A stretch of DNA of 64,000 bases, taken from positions 124,001 through 188,000 of the forward strand of contig NZ_BATP01000060.1 in assembly GCF_000739615.1 (NCBI RefSeq). The letters are read 5' to 3'. The notes below the pieces were generated by a model that saw nothing but the letters and a program-made list of their open reading frames with translations, ran no database searches and had not been told where the DNA came from. Every line of letters begins with the position of its first letter. Within the stretch, counting starts at the first letter, position 1. Positions 1 to 8,533 of the stretch are shown here, piece after piece. Source of the stretch: Haloferula sp. BvORR071 (GTDB taxonomy: Bacteria; Verrucomicrobiota; Verrucomicrobiia; Verrucomicrobiales; Akkermansiaceae). The position numbers and the translations under genes are program-made.

Positions 1-687
1 AAGCGCCGCCTCGACTCGATGGGCCCGGTCAACGTCGACGCCATCGAGGAATACGAAGAGCTTGAAGAGCGCTACAATGAAGTTCGCTCGAACTACGATG
101 ATCTCGTCAGCTCGAAGGCCAACCTCATCGAGGTGATCGAGAAGATCAACGAGGAGACCCAGCGCCGCTTCTCCGAGACCTTCGCCCAGGTGAAGATCAA
201 CTTCCGCGACATGTTCAAGGAGCTCTTCGGCGAGAAGGGCCAAGCCGACCTGATGCTCGTCGACGAGAGCGATCCGCTCGAGTCCGGCATCGAGGTCATC
301 GCCAAGCCGCCCGGCAAGAAGCTGCAGAGCATCACCTTGCTCTCCGGTGGTGAGCGCTCGATGACCGCGGTCGCGCTGCTCTTCTCGATCTACATGATCA
401 AGCCGAGCCCCTTCTGCGTGTTGGACGAACTCGACGCCCCGCTCGACGAGTCGAACATCAACCGCTTCGTCAAGGTCCTCGACCGTTTCATCGATAACAG
501 CCAGTTCATCATCGTCACCCACTCCAAACGCACCATGGCCCGCGCCGACGTGATGTATGGTGTGACCATGGAAGAGTTCGGCGTCTCCAAGCCGGTGGGC
601 ATGCGCCTCACCAACTCCGACGACGTCGCCAGCAAGGGCGAAGCCAAGACCGCCGCCCAGAAAGCCGCCCTGCGTCTCGACGCCTGA
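1..687 (+). CDS. smc: Chromosome segregation ATPase SMC, C-terminal part (5' end outside window)
   Basis: The reading frame is open from base 1, so this is the last ~228 residues of a protein that is normally about 1,200 residues long. It begins with the end of a coiled coil, including the GPVN segment typical of the SMC tail (near base 19), and continues into the C-terminal ATPase lobe. The ABC signature LLSGGERSMTAVALLF lies near bases 340-385 and the Walker B/D-loop VLDELDAPLDESN near 418-456. SMC dimers with ScpA/ScpB organise and segregate the chromosome; the head lobes seen here complete the ATP site with the missing N-terminal Walker A. A strong terminator follows 44 bp downstream, so this gene ends its transcription unit. 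Confidence 0.93.
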   Translation, partial: KRRLDSMGPVNVDAIEEYEELEERYNEVRSNYDDLVSSKANLIEVIEKINEETQRRFSETFAQVKINFRDMFKELFGEKGQADLMLVDESDPLESGIEVIAKPPGKKLQSITLLSGGERSMTAVALLFSIYMIKPSPFCVLDELDAPLDESNINRFVKVLDRFIDNSQFIIVTHSKRTMARADVMYGVTMEEFGVSKPVGMRLTNSDDVASKGEAKTAAQKAALRLDA

Positions 688-730
688 GCCAGCGGCAAAA
701 CTACAACGATTCTTCCGACAGAAGAGGGAT

Positions 731-782
731 GAGGGACGGAGGGCAACCCGGGTGGGTCTGCTTTCCGTCCCTCAAGTTTTTT
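731..782 (+). terminator. Intrinsic terminator after smc
   Basis: A perfect 10-bp stem (GAGGGACGGA at 731-740 with TCCGTCCCTC at 764-773) closes a 23-nt loop and is followed by a run of six T at 777-782. It sits 44 bp after the smc stop codon. Confidence 0.8.
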
Positions 783-852
783 AATTGGACTGCTGCGGCT
801 TGCCGACAGCACAGCACCTCGGCGTCAGGCCATTGCCTCCTTCATTCGCGCC

Positions 853-1500
853 TCATTTCTTCGCCGCGAACTCCTTCTCGGTTGCCTCAGCGATCTCTCC
901 CATCGGGCGTCCCTTGTGGTCGGTCGCGTCCTTGTATTTCGTCTTGAGCTCCCCGAGCACCTTCTGCGCCTTCTCCTTCTCGCCGGACTCCCAGAGCGTG
1001 AGCGCGAGCACGAATCGCCCGTAGCCACCCACCTGGCAGCCATCGTAGTAGTAGCAATCGCTGAACTTCTCGACCGCCTTCGTCAGATACTCGATCCGCT
1101 CCTTGCCCTCGCTCATCTGCCCCATGTAGAGCGTCGCACAGCCGGTGCGGTTCGCCTTGTCGTATTTGTCGATCAGCTTCTTGAGGCTCGTCTTGGCCTC
1201 ATCGCTGCGCCAGTTCTTGTTGGCGACTTGGTAGAGTGACTCGATCTCCTGAAGCTCCTCCGGCTTGTAAGCGCTCTTGTCCTCTGAACCGCGTTTCTTC
1301 GCCTTGGCGACGTTCTCCTCGCGGAGTTTTTCGAGCTTCTTCTCGTTGGCGGCTTTGCCCTCGAGTTCGGACAGGCGCTTCTCCAATTCGGCGACCCGCG
1401 CCTTCAGCGCGGCGGGATCCTCGTCCGCGGCAAGCAGGGAGGAGAAGGGGGCAAAGGCGATCAGGGAACCGCAAATTGCTACGGCAAGTTTGGATTTCAT
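853..1500 (-). CDS. Secreted coiled-coil / TPR-like protein of unknown function
   Basis: 215 residues. The start is placed at the ATG at 1500 because it begins a clear signal peptide (MKSKLAVAICG... ending near ...SSLLA, residues 1-24); the frame stays open much further upstream, but that part overlaps the opposite CYTH gene and looks non-coding. After the signal come about 35 residues of heptad-rich coiled coil (ALKARVAELEKRLSELEG), a charged Lys/Glu stretch, and a helical region resembling tetratricopeptide repeats (SLYQVANKNW, YLTKAVEKFSDCYYYDG, ALTLWESGEKEKAQKVL). This combination recalls periplasmic YbgF/CpoB-like scaffolds, but no specific family is recognised. It is divergent from the CYTH gene. 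Confidence 0.75.
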   Translation of the reverse strand: MKSKLAVAICGSLIAFAPFSSLLAADEDPAALKARVAELEKRLSELEGKAANEKKLEKLREENVAKAKKRGSEDKSAYKPEELQEIESLYQVANKNWRSDEAKTSLKKLIDKYDKANRTGCATLYMGQMSEGKERIEYLTKAVEKFSDCYYYDGCQVGGYGRFVLALTLWESGEKEKAQKVLGELKTKYKDATDHKGRPMGEIAEATEKEFAAKK

Positions 1501-1536
1501 GGGCTCAATGGAATGGTTTTGAATGCAACAAAACGG

Positions 1537-1583
1537 TGGACTGGGAGAGCTCCGCAAAAATTCAAATGATTTACCCCAGTCCA
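1537..1583. promoter_or_regulatory. Spaced inverted repeat between divergent genes
   Basis: TGGACTGGG at 1537-1545 is the exact reverse complement of CCCAGTCCA at 1575-1583, with 29 A/T-rich bases between. It lies in the 159-bp divergent region between the coiled-coil gene and the CYTH gene, so an operator is possible. No protein can be assigned to it. Confidence 0.3.
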
Positions 1584-1659
1584 TCCCGCCCGATAGCAGA
1601 TCACCCGCGGCGCGGAAAGATGGATTTGAGTTCGGCCGCCGCCGCCCTAGGGATGGGGC

Positions 1660-2145
1660 ATGGCCACTGAAATCGAGCGCAAGTTCCTGGTGAAATCCGA
1701 CGCCTGGCGGGAGGGCGGCCCGCCGGGGGAGAAGATCTGCCAGGGATACCTGGCGAGCGACCGCCAGCGCGCAGTCCGGGTGCGGCTGAAGGGCACGAAG
1801 GCCTTCCTGACAGTGAAGGGCGCGGGCGAGGGGATTGCCCGCGCCGAGTTCGAATATCCCATTCCGGTGGCGGACGCCCAGGAGATGCTGGCGCTCTGCC
1901 TGCCCTCTCCGGTCGAGAAAATCCGCCACGAACGCCATTGCGGCAGCAGCCTCTGGGAGGTGGATGAATTCCGCGGCGAGAACGCCGGCCTGGTGGTCGC
2001 CGAGATCGAGCTGGAGGCCGAGGACAGCGACTTCGAGAGACCGGACTGGCTCGGCGAGGAGGTCACCCACGACCCCCGCTACCTGAACACCAGCCTGGCA
2101 AAGCACCCGTGGCGGAAATGGGACGAAAATGAGGATCTTGGATGA
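1660..2145 (+). CDS. CYTH-domain (triphosphate tunnel metalloenzyme) protein
   Basis: 161 residues, the length of a stand-alone CYTH domain. The N-terminal ExExK signature is intact (EIERKF, residues 4-9), followed by basic strands that line the triphosphate tunnel (RVRLKG, FLTVKG) and acidic metal-binding strands (EFEYPI, VDEFRG, VVAEIELEAED). Members hydrolyse inorganic triphosphate or nucleoside triphosphates, or form cAMP; the short architecture with no CHAD or other partner domain fits bacterial triphosphatases best. The substrate cannot be decided from sequence. The ATG at 1660 gives the canonical MATEIERKF start. Confidence 0.85.
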   Translation: MATEIERKFLVKSDAWREGGPPGEKICQGYLASDRQRAVRVRLKGTKAFLTVKGAGEGIARAEFEYPIPVADAQEMLALCLPSPVEKIRHERHCGSSLWEVDEFRGENAGLVVAEIELEAEDSDFERPDWLGEEVTHDPRYLNTSLAKHPWRKWDENEDLG

Positions 2146-2197
2146 CTCTCGCCGCGATAGACGGCCCAAAATTCCGGTGTAGTAGTGCTTCCGCACC

Positions 2198-2827
2198 ATG
2201 AAAAAGATTCTGACAGCATTCGCCGCCTGTGCCGCGCTTACCTTCTCCGCCTCCGCCGCGGACGAGAAAAAGGACGACGAAAAGGGCTTCGTCTCCCTCT
2301 TCGACGGCAAAACCCTCGAAGGCTGGAAGGTCGGCGACAAGCCGGAGGCCTTCAAGGTCGAGGACGGCGCCATCGTCGCCAACGCTTCTTGTGCCCACCT
2401 TTTCTACCAGGGCAAGGAGCACGGCGCGAAGTGGGAGAACTACGAAGTGCGCTTGGACGTGATGACCAAGCCGAACTCCAACGGCGGCTTCTTCATCAGC
2501 TCGGTTTACCAGGACAAGGGCTGGCCGTCCCACGGCTATGAAGTGCAGGTGAACAACACCCAGAGCGATGTCCAGAAGTCCGGCGGCCTCTACAACACCG
2601 TGCCGAACAAGGAGCCCTTCAAGGACAACGAGTGGATGAAGTATGTGATCAACGTCAACAAGGGCGTGATCAACATCAGCGTGAACGGCAAGGAACTGGT
2701 GAAGGACTTCAAGGCGGAAGCAGGCAAGGACAAGCTTGAGCCGGGCGGTGGCACCTTCGCCATCCAGGCCCACGACCCGGGCAGCACGACCCTCTACAAG
2801 AACATCCGCGTGAAGGCTCTCGATTGA
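2198..2827 (+). CDS. Secreted DUF1080 (3-keto-disaccharide hydrolase-type) protein
   Basis: 209 residues with a signal peptide (MKKILTAFAACAALTFSASA, residues 1-20) and a single DUF1080 domain, recognised from FVSLFDGKTLEGWKV near the start, NGGFFISSVYQDKGWPSHGYEVQVNNT in the middle and the C-terminal strand FAIQAHDPGSTTLYKNIRVK. The fold is a concanavalin-like jelly roll. Relatives include 3-keto-glucoside hydrolases and many uncharacterised secreted proteins in Planctomycetes and Verrucomicrobia. It sits 52 bp after the CYTH gene but has its own signal peptide and terminator, so it probably forms its own unit. Confidence 0.88.
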   Translation: MKKILTAFAACAALTFSASAADEKKDDEKGFVSLFDGKTLEGWKVGDKPEAFKVEDGAIVANASCAHLFYQGKEHGAKWENYEVRLDVMTKPNSNGGFFISSVYQDKGWPSHGYEVQVNNTQSDVQKSGGLYNTVPNKEPFKDNEWMKYVINVNKGVINISVNGKELVKDFKAEAGKDKLEPGGGTFAIQAHDPGSTTLYKNIRVKALD

Positions 2828-2856
2828 GTCTCCTGTTGTAGATTCGTTTTTTCCAA

Positions 2857-2889
2857 GAAGCCGTGCCGGGATTTCCGGCGCGGCTTTTT
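2857..2889 (+). terminator. Intrinsic terminator after the DUF1080 gene
   Basis: Stem AAGCCGTGCCGG (2858-2869) with CCGGCGCGGCTT (2875-2886), one mismatch, loop of five, ending in TTTTT. It begins 30 bp after the stop codon. Confidence 0.8.
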
Positions 2890-2928
2890 GTTGGCTGGCT
2901 GGCTTGCGCTTGCGGCTGCGCTTCGTGA

Positions 2929-3591
2929 ATGCTCGTCGGCGTGGAGGAAAATCCCTACGCCCCTTCTAAAGCTGATCCGATCATGGAGGCGCCTGCAGCC
3001 CATGGTTGGGAGCTGCACGAGGGCCAACTCCGGGTGGAATCCGGGGCCATCTTGCCGATGGTGGATCTCTACTCAGGCGAGATCGCGGAGACGATGACCC
3101 TCATGCGGATCGCGGTGCGGCGGCGGAGCCGTTGGCCCCTCTACCTGCTCATCGTTGGCTTCGCGATGCTGGCCATCCCGGGTGGCTCGGAAAACGCAAC
3201 GGTGTTCTTTTCTCTCGGGGTCGTCGGGCTTGTTGCCCGCTCCGTCGGGATGGTCTTCTCGCCGGCGGCCTACATCCAAATCTTCCTGACGAAGGGGACG
3301 CGGCGCCGCCAATTGAGACATCGCTTGCGTGTTCTGATACTGGCAGGGGGCGCGTTTGGTGTTGCGATTGCAGCTGGCTTTCTCGACAGAACGGCACCCG
3401 CGGCGCGCGGGGTAGCTCCCGTGATGCTGGGAGTATTCAGCCTGCTGCTACTGGCTGCGCTGGTCATGTGGCTGCGGCGAGAGGTGCTCTACTACGGCGA
3501 GCGTAGTAGAGGGTTCTTTAGGGTCCGCGGTATTCATCCGGAGGCGCTGCGGGCCTTGGAGGAAATCATGGGGCGCTCTTCCAAAGCCTAG
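2929..3591 (+). CDS. NPYxxP-motif membrane protein of unknown function (full-length paralog)
   Basis: 220 residues. A soluble N-terminal part of about 65 residues begins with an ENPYAP motif and contains LPMVDLYSGE; then come four hydrophobic segments (around LYLLIVGFAMLAI, VFFSLGVVGLVAR, VLILAGGAFGVAIAAGF and MLGVFSLLLLAALVMWL) and a short tail with GIHPEALRALEE. Translation may instead start at the GTG at 2941, which matches the GTG start of the shortened paralog at 8171. The two paralogs bracket the LamG/CotH gene. The stop overlaps the 3' end of that convergent gene by 4 bp. Function unknown. Confidence 0.75.
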   Translation: MLVGVEENPYAPSKADPIMEAPAAHGWELHEGQLRVESGAILPMVDLYSGEIAETMTLMRIAVRRRSRWPLYLLIVGFAMLAIPGGSENATVFFSLGVVGLVARSVGMVFSPAAYIQIFLTKGTRRRQLRHRLRVLILAGGAFGVAIAAGFLDRTAPAARGVAPVMLGVFSLLLLAALVMWLRREVLYYGERSRGFFRVRGIHPEALRALEEIMGRSSKA

Positions 3592-6500
3592 TTCAGCTTC
3601 GCGCGGAAGTAGGCGCTGCCAGGCTCCGGGATGATGCGGTAGGTGACAATCACGTAGCCCGGCATCTCCGGATGCGGCACTTGGCCGAGCAGTGTGAGCG
3701 AAGCGTTTTGCCAAGCCACGAGGTCCGTGGAGCTCTGGATGGTGAAGACAAGCGCGGGGTCATCGCCGCGGTGGACAAAGCTCCATTCGAATTCCTCGCT
3801 GCTCGGAGCGATCACCGGCGGTGGCGGCACATCAGCGATGCCGGGATTCCCGCCGAAGGCATACTCGCTGCGGTTGTCGCGGCCATCGCCATCGGGATCG
3901 GCGGTCGGCAGGGCGGCGCTCGTCCAGAGATCATTGGCGGCAGCCCAGATGTCATAGGGCTGGGTAAAGGTGGACGGATCCTGCGCGGCGAAGCCGGGAG
4001 AGGCGAGATCGCTCGGGCTGGCGAGTGAGTTCAGTGTGGCATACTTGCCGGGAGCTGCATAGCCACCGGGGACCGCGACTCCATTGCGGAACCACATGCG
4101 CGAGCGGCCAGCAAGCTGGGCAGGATAGTCCGCACGGGCTGCTTCGGTGCCATCGGGACGGTAGACGATCACGGAGTCGCCGTTGCCCAGGCCGCGCAGG
4201 CTGTCCAAGCCGAAGTCATCGCGGGTGAGGATCTTCTGGGTTGAGGGCAAGTTCCAAGCGCTACGGAAAAGCGCGGCCTCGTCGTCGTCATCCTCATCGA
4301 GGATGATGGCGGTCTCACCGGCGGCTAAGGTCAGGTTGCCGAAGACGGCTTGACCGGACTGGCCGCGGTTGTCGTCCCAGGAGAAACCGGCGAGTTCGAC
4401 GGCGTCGCTGCCGGTGTTGGTGAGCTCCCACCAGTCGCCGTTGATGGTGTTGTCCGTGTGGACGCTGCTGGACATGATTTCAGTCACGGCGAGCGAGACC
4501 GGAGGAGCGGTGGGATCTGGAGCAACGGTTGTTTGGGCGATCTGCACTTCGTTGGCGTCGAAGAGCCGCAAGATCTCACCGTAGCGCGAGAGGTGGCCGG
4601 GGTAGGGCCCTACGACGAAACGGTTCTCGTTGGCCTTGGGTGTGGTGGTCCGGGCGCGGAAGGCCACGACATTCGGCGAAACATAGATCGAGCTGACAGC
4701 CGGGATGACCGTGCCACCGGCGAACTTGAAGGAGCCACTGGCACCGCGGAGCACCCAGTCGCTGACATCGACGGCGTCCGTGCTGGAGTTGCGCAGCTCG
4801 ATGTATTCCTGGTCTTGGTTGCCGCTCGTGGGATGGGCGAGGACCGAGTTGAAGATGACCGGTGGTGTGGCGGATTGAGCGTTCGGGATGCCGGCGCTGG
4901 AGGAGTTGGTGATGCCGATTAGCTTGCCGGTATTGTTCACCGAGTGGGTCACATACAGGTGATTGCGCCGCGGCGTAAGGAAGCTCGACTTGAGGGTGGC
5001 GAGGCCTTGGGCGGGATAGATGTTCGGGCCGAGGCCGTAGGCACCGGAGTTTGTCGGCCAGCCCCAGCGGGCACGGTCGACATCGCCAAAGGGTTTGATC
5101 AAGGCACCAAGTTCATCAAAGCGCGCTTCCAGCGGAGAGTCGATGGCGAGGGTTCCGGGTTCCTTGAGGTAGCGGTCGATAAGCGAGCGCTCACGGCGCA
5201 GCAGCATCGAGCGGGTGATCGAATTCTGGATCACCACGTCGTAGAGGCGGTTCCACTGGCCGATGTTGCCGGTGTTCGAGAGGCAGGAAGATGAGCCGTA
5301 GAGCGGGTGGCTCTTGTTGGAGTCGTTGGTCGCCTGAATCACCGTATTGGCCGACTCGCCATTGTAGAAGAGCTGGCCGAAGGAGAGGTTGAGGTCGAAG
5401 GGGATGGGGCGCCATTCCTTGGTGCCGTCGCTGTCGCGGTAAACCACCATGTTCGCCCAGACGTCGTCGGCCTCCTGCGCGATGCGGGTGACCGCGAGGT
5501 AATTGATCACCGCAGGCAGATTGAAGTTGTCGAACATATAGGCCGTCTTGGACGAGGCGCTGGCACCGGAGGCGATGCCATTGCGCAGGGCCACAAAGTC
5601 GTCGTTGTTCTCCCAGCGCCGGGTCTTCTTCTCGGGGGTGCTGGAAGTATTGAGCGTGCCGACCTGTTTGTAGAGCGCGCCGCGCGGATTGAGGCCAAGC
5701 ACCTCGGTCAACTCGCTATCCGCGGAATAGGTGTGGAAGGCGAGCTGCCAGGTCATGCCATTCATGACCAGGCTCACCGGGAAGTGGGGAGCGCCTGCAT
5801 TGCCTGAGTCATGGTGCATCCAGTGCTGAAGATTCTGCCGCAGATAGCTCGGGTCGTTGTATTCGGAATTGAGGTTCAGCTCGCGCTGGGGCGGGTATTC
5901 GTCGGACCACTCGAAGTCGCGCCCGGGATTGAAATCCACGCGGTGCGAGCGCTTGAAGAGATTGCGCGAGGTGGTGCCCTTGATGCGGATCAGCACGTTG
6001 TCGTAGAGCTTGCCCTTGCCGAAGAATGCGCCGCGGCCGCCGCCATCCGAATCAATGCCGCTCTGGGTGGTCGTGGTCGGGAAGACGTAGCTCTGGACGA
6101 AGAACTGATAGACCGGTAGTGCCGAGCCGGCAGGCTCGCCGCCGATCACGGTGCCTTCGTAAACCGGCAGGGAGTTCGCGGTGCTAGTATTCACCGGCCA
6201 CTGGGAAACGGTGCCATTGCTGGTCAGATTGATCCGCCAGCGCAGCAAGGTCCCGGCCGGCTGGCCGGTGGTCGGGATGGTTGCACCGTAGAGCCGGTCG
6301 CCCGCCGCGCCGTCGCCATGCAGGCCGTCATCGGCAAAGTTGAGTAGGGTCTCGCCGCCGAATGCCCAGCGGTAGCGGAGCTGCGGCTGGGTGCTCATGA
6401 CGGCATCCGGAGAGACGCGGACGGTCACGTTGACGGGTGCACCAACTGCCGGCACCGCGGGGCTGAAGGCCGTCTCCATGATCGCCGCGCCCGAGAAGAT

Positions 6501-7982
6501 GGAGCCCAAGGGCGAGGCCGCCGGGGTCGGTGTGAGATAGCGCCATCCAGCGCGGCCATCGGCAGGCTTGCCGCCAGCCAGCAGGCCAAAGGAGACATTC
6601 GCTTCCTGCCGCGGGTATTTGTCGAAGATGTGGACCGGATTGCCGGCAGGATCGAAGAGTCCCAGATAGCCTCCACCCGCGGACAACTTGAAATCGGTGT
6701 GCAATTGCCCGGTCGTAAGGGCGCGGTTCTTGCCAGAGGCATAGACGATCTTGCGCTCGGAGGGGCGCAGGGTGACGGCGGGGAATACCCAGCGGCGAGG
6801 GCGTGCCGGGTCGTCGGTCAGGGAGTAGCCGGCGAGGTTCAAATCGGCGCTTCCCGGATTGGTCAGCTCGATCCAGTCGGGCGTGTCAAAATCGGAGTCG
6901 TAGAGGCCGCCGGAATTCTGGGTGAGGAATTCCGCGATGGCGACCTGCGGGGCGGGCAGCACTGGTGAGAAACGCGAGGACCAGCCCTGAAGCTGGGCAG
7001 TGATGCCATTGGTGCCGGTGATGCCGTGATCGGCTGCCCAGGTGAAATGGACATCGCCCTGAGGTGGAGTTGGGAAGATGAAGCGGTAGGTCTTGGCGTC
7101 GGTCACTTGGAGGCCCGTGGCCGGGCTGCCATTGATGATGAAGTCCCCGGCATCCACTCCGTTGACCGGGAAGGAGAAGATGACATCGGCGGAGGTCATG
7201 GCGGTGACACTCTGGCCGGGCAGGGGGACCGAGTCCGCGACGTAGGGGAAGCTGATCGACTCGACGCCCGCGGAGAAGATGGAAGCGATCTCACCAGCGG
7301 CGAGGGCGTTGTTGAAGATCGCGACTTCGTCGATCGCACCGGTGAAGGTGTGGTAGGCACCGTTCATGCGGGTGCCGATATTGAGCGGGGCAAGCAAGCC
7401 ATTGGCGATATTTCCGCCGAGGTTGTCGATGCCCGCGGTGGCATTCGCATCGACGCCATCGATGTAGATCTTCAGGCCGGCAGCGGTACTGGATCCATCG
7501 TAGGTGAAGGCGACGTGGTGCCACAGGTCGTCGAGGACCGGGACCGAGGCATTCACTTGGAGGGCGTCGGAGGGGTAGTCGTGGATCAGCCAGACGGTGA
7601 CGCTCTGGGTATTGGCGCCGTTCACGTCGGTGCCGACGTGGAGTTCCCAGCCTTGGAAGTCGTCGGACTGAACCATGTCGCCGACGATGGCACTATCCTG
7701 CGGTCCGCCCTTGATCCATGCCGAGGCGGAGAAAGCTTGGTAACGCTCGAAGTTGAAGTTCGTGCCAGCCCCGAGCCATGCGCCATTCGCGAAATTCCCG
7801 GCCGCCGTGCTCAGCGGCGCGGCGGTGCTGGTGGTGTAGTCCGCGGCAGCGGACCAGCCGGCCGGATTGGAGGCGACTTCATCCGCAGTGGATGAGTCGA
7901 GCTTCCAATGGGCGAGCAGGTCGGCAGGCGACGGTGAGATCAGGGCGCACATCAGCGCGCCGAGGAGCAGACGGGGGTTCAT
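3588..7982 (-). CDS. Giant secreted LamG / CotH / lamin-tail-domain protein
   Basis: 1,464 residues with an N-terminal signal peptide (MNPRLLLGALMCALISPSPA). Domains in order: LamG/concanavalin-like (about 22-240, ending in IDEVAIFNNALAAGEI), an Ig-like beta domain (243-335), a lamin-tail domain (345-460), a beta-rich linker (500-610), a CotH-type kinase-like domain (about 625-1010, with the metal-site region RPIPFDLNLSFG), two more lamin-tail domains (about 1040-1160 and 1165-1290), and a C-terminal Ca-binding type III-like segment DPDGDGRDNRSEYAFGG with a terminal domain ending in SAYFRAKLN. CotH proteins can phosphorylate protein substrates; lamin-tail and LamG domains suggest binding to surfaces or polymers. 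The tail may be a secretion or sorting signal shared by such exoproteins, which is inference. The substrate is unknown. Confidence 0.85.
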   Translation of the reverse strand: MNPRLLLGALMCALISPSPADLLAHWKLDSSTADEVASNPAGWSAAADYTTSTAAPLSTAAGNFANGAWLGAGTNFNFERYQAFSASAWIKGGPQDSAIVGDMVQSDDFQGWELHVGTDVNGANTQSVTVWLIHDYPSDALQVNASVPVLDDLWHHVAFTYDGSSTAAGLKIYIDGVDANATAGIDNLGGNIANGLLAPLNIGTRMNGAYHTFTGAIDEVAIFNNALAAGEIASIFSAGVESISFPYVADSVPLPGQSVTAMTSADVIFSFPVNGVDAGDFIINGSPATGLQVTDAKTYRFIFPTPPQGDVHFTWAADHGITGTNGITAQLQGWSSRFSPVLPAPQVAIAEFLTQNSGGLYDSDFDTPDWIELTNPGSADLNLAGYSLTDDPARPRRWVFPAVTLRPSERKIVYASGKNRALTTGQLHTDFKLSAGGGYLGLFDPAGNPVHIFDKYPRQEANVSFGLLAGGKPADGRAGWRYLTPTPAASPLGSIFSGAAIMETAFSPAVPAVGAPVNVTVRVSPDAVMSTQPQLRYRWAFGGETLLNFADDGLHGDGAAGDRLYGATIPTTGQPAGTLLRWRINLTSNGTVSQWPVNTSTANSLPVYEGTVIGGEPAGSALPVYQFFVQSYVFPTTTTQSGIDSDGGGRGAFFGKGKLYDNVLIRIKGTTSRNLFKRSHRVDFNPGRDFEWSDEYPPQRELNLNSEYNDPSYLRQNLQHWMHHDSGNAGAPHFPVSLVMNGMTWQLAFHTYSADSELTEVLGLNPRGALYKQVGTLNTSSTPEKKTRRWENNDDFVALRNGIASGASASSKTAYMFDNFNLPAVINYLAVTRIAQEADDVWANMVVYRDSDGTKEWRPIPFDLNLSFGQLFYNGESANTVIQATNDSNKSHPLYGSSSCLSNTGNIGQWNRLYDVVIQNSITRSMLLRRERSLIDRYLKEPGTLAIDSPLEARFDELGALIKPFGDVDRARWGWPTNSGAYGLGPNIYPAQGLATLKSSFLTPRRNHLYVTHSVNNTGKLIGITNSSSAGIPNAQSATPPVIFNSVLAHPTSGNQDQEYIELRNSSTDAVDVSDWVLRGASGSFKFAGGTVIPAVSSIYVSPNVVAFRARTTTPKANENRFVVGPYPGHLSRYGEILRLFDANEVQIAQTTVAPDPTAPPVSLAVTEIMSSSVHTDNTINGDWWELTNTGSDAVELAGFSWDDNRGQSGQAVFGNLTLAAGETAIILDEDDDDEAALFRSAWNLPSTQKILTRDDFGLDSLRGLGNGDSVIVYRPDGTEAARADYPAQLAGRSRMWFRNGVAVPGGYAAPGKYATLNSLASPSDLASPGFAAQDPSTFTQPYDIWAAANDLWTSAALPTADPDGDGRDNRSEYAFGGNPGIADVPPPPVIAPSSEEFEWSFVHRGDDPALVFTIQSSTDLVAWQNASLTLLGQVPHPEMPGYVIVTYRIIPEPGSAYFRAKLN

Positions 7983-8023
7983 CCGTTGTGGAACAGGCAG
8001 GAGCTTGGGTTAGCTTGGGCGCA

Positions 8024-8044
8024 GGAACTTATAGGCGAAGTTCC
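8024..8044. promoter_or_regulatory. Inverted repeat upstream of the LamG/CotH gene
   Basis: GGAACTT and AAGTTCC (7-bp arms, 7-bp spacer) lie 42-62 bp upstream of the minus-strand start at 7982. Operator-like; no regulator can be named. Confidence 0.3.
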
Positions 8045-8091
8045 ACAGGTGAAACACTAATTAGGATCCGGGAATATGCGTAGGATGATTG

Positions 8092-8105
8092 CGACCACTT
8101 GGTCG
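8092..8105. promoter_or_regulatory. Perfect 14-bp palindrome CGACCACTTGGTCG
   Basis: Arms CGACCA/TGGTCG around a CT centre, in the 188-bp region between the divergent LamG/CotH gene and the short NPYxxP gene. The size and symmetry fit a dimeric regulator site. Confidence 0.3.
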
Positions 8106-8170
8106 AAAGATACACGCGAAGGTCGGTGATTCGGGCTTTCCGTGCCGATACCGGTGTGTAAGCCAGCGGT

Positions 8171-8482
8171 GTGGAAGTGAATCCCTATGCTCCACCCTTG
8201 GACGCCGATCCAGTGGACGAGGAGCCGGAGGCCTGCAGCTGGGAGATGCGGGAGGGGACGCTGTGGGTGAAGTCCAAGGCGACTCTGCCGATGGTCGATC
8301 TCTACTCAGGGGAGAGTGCCGAGAGGATGATCTTGATGCGGATCCAACTGCTGCGCGCGGCTGTGCTGTGGATGCGGCGCCTGCAGCTCTACTATCGCGA
8401 TCGCAGCGGGGATGCCTTCGGGGTCTGCGGGGTTCATCCGGAGGCGCTCAAGGAATTGGAGCAGCTCAAGGGACGACGATAG
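8171..8482 (+). CDS. Shortened NPYxxP paralog lacking the membrane segments
   Basis: 103 residues from a GTG start. Residues 1-~60 match the N-terminal part of the 2929-3591 protein (VxxNPYAP, LPMVDLYSGE, MRI), and residues ~62-103 match its C-terminal part (VLWMRRLQLYY, GVHPEALKELEQLKG). The roughly 115 residues carrying four membrane segments are missing, and the reading frame is kept. This is either a decayed copy after an in-frame deletion or a soluble variant. Function unknown. Confidence 0.6.
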   Translation: MEVNPYAPPLDADPVDEEPEACSWEMREGTLWVKSKATLPMVDLYSGESAERMILMRIQLLRAAVLWMRRLQLYYRDRSGDAFGVCGVHPEALKELEQLKGRR

Positions 8483-8533
8483 ACACTGTGATTCCTTCGG
8501 GATCGGGAGATGGTAACGTCGGCACCCAGCCCG

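Noticed and set aside
1501-2382. N-terminal extension of the coiled-coil protein upstream of 1500
   Set aside because: It would run antisense through the CYTH gene, and the signal peptide starts at 1500.
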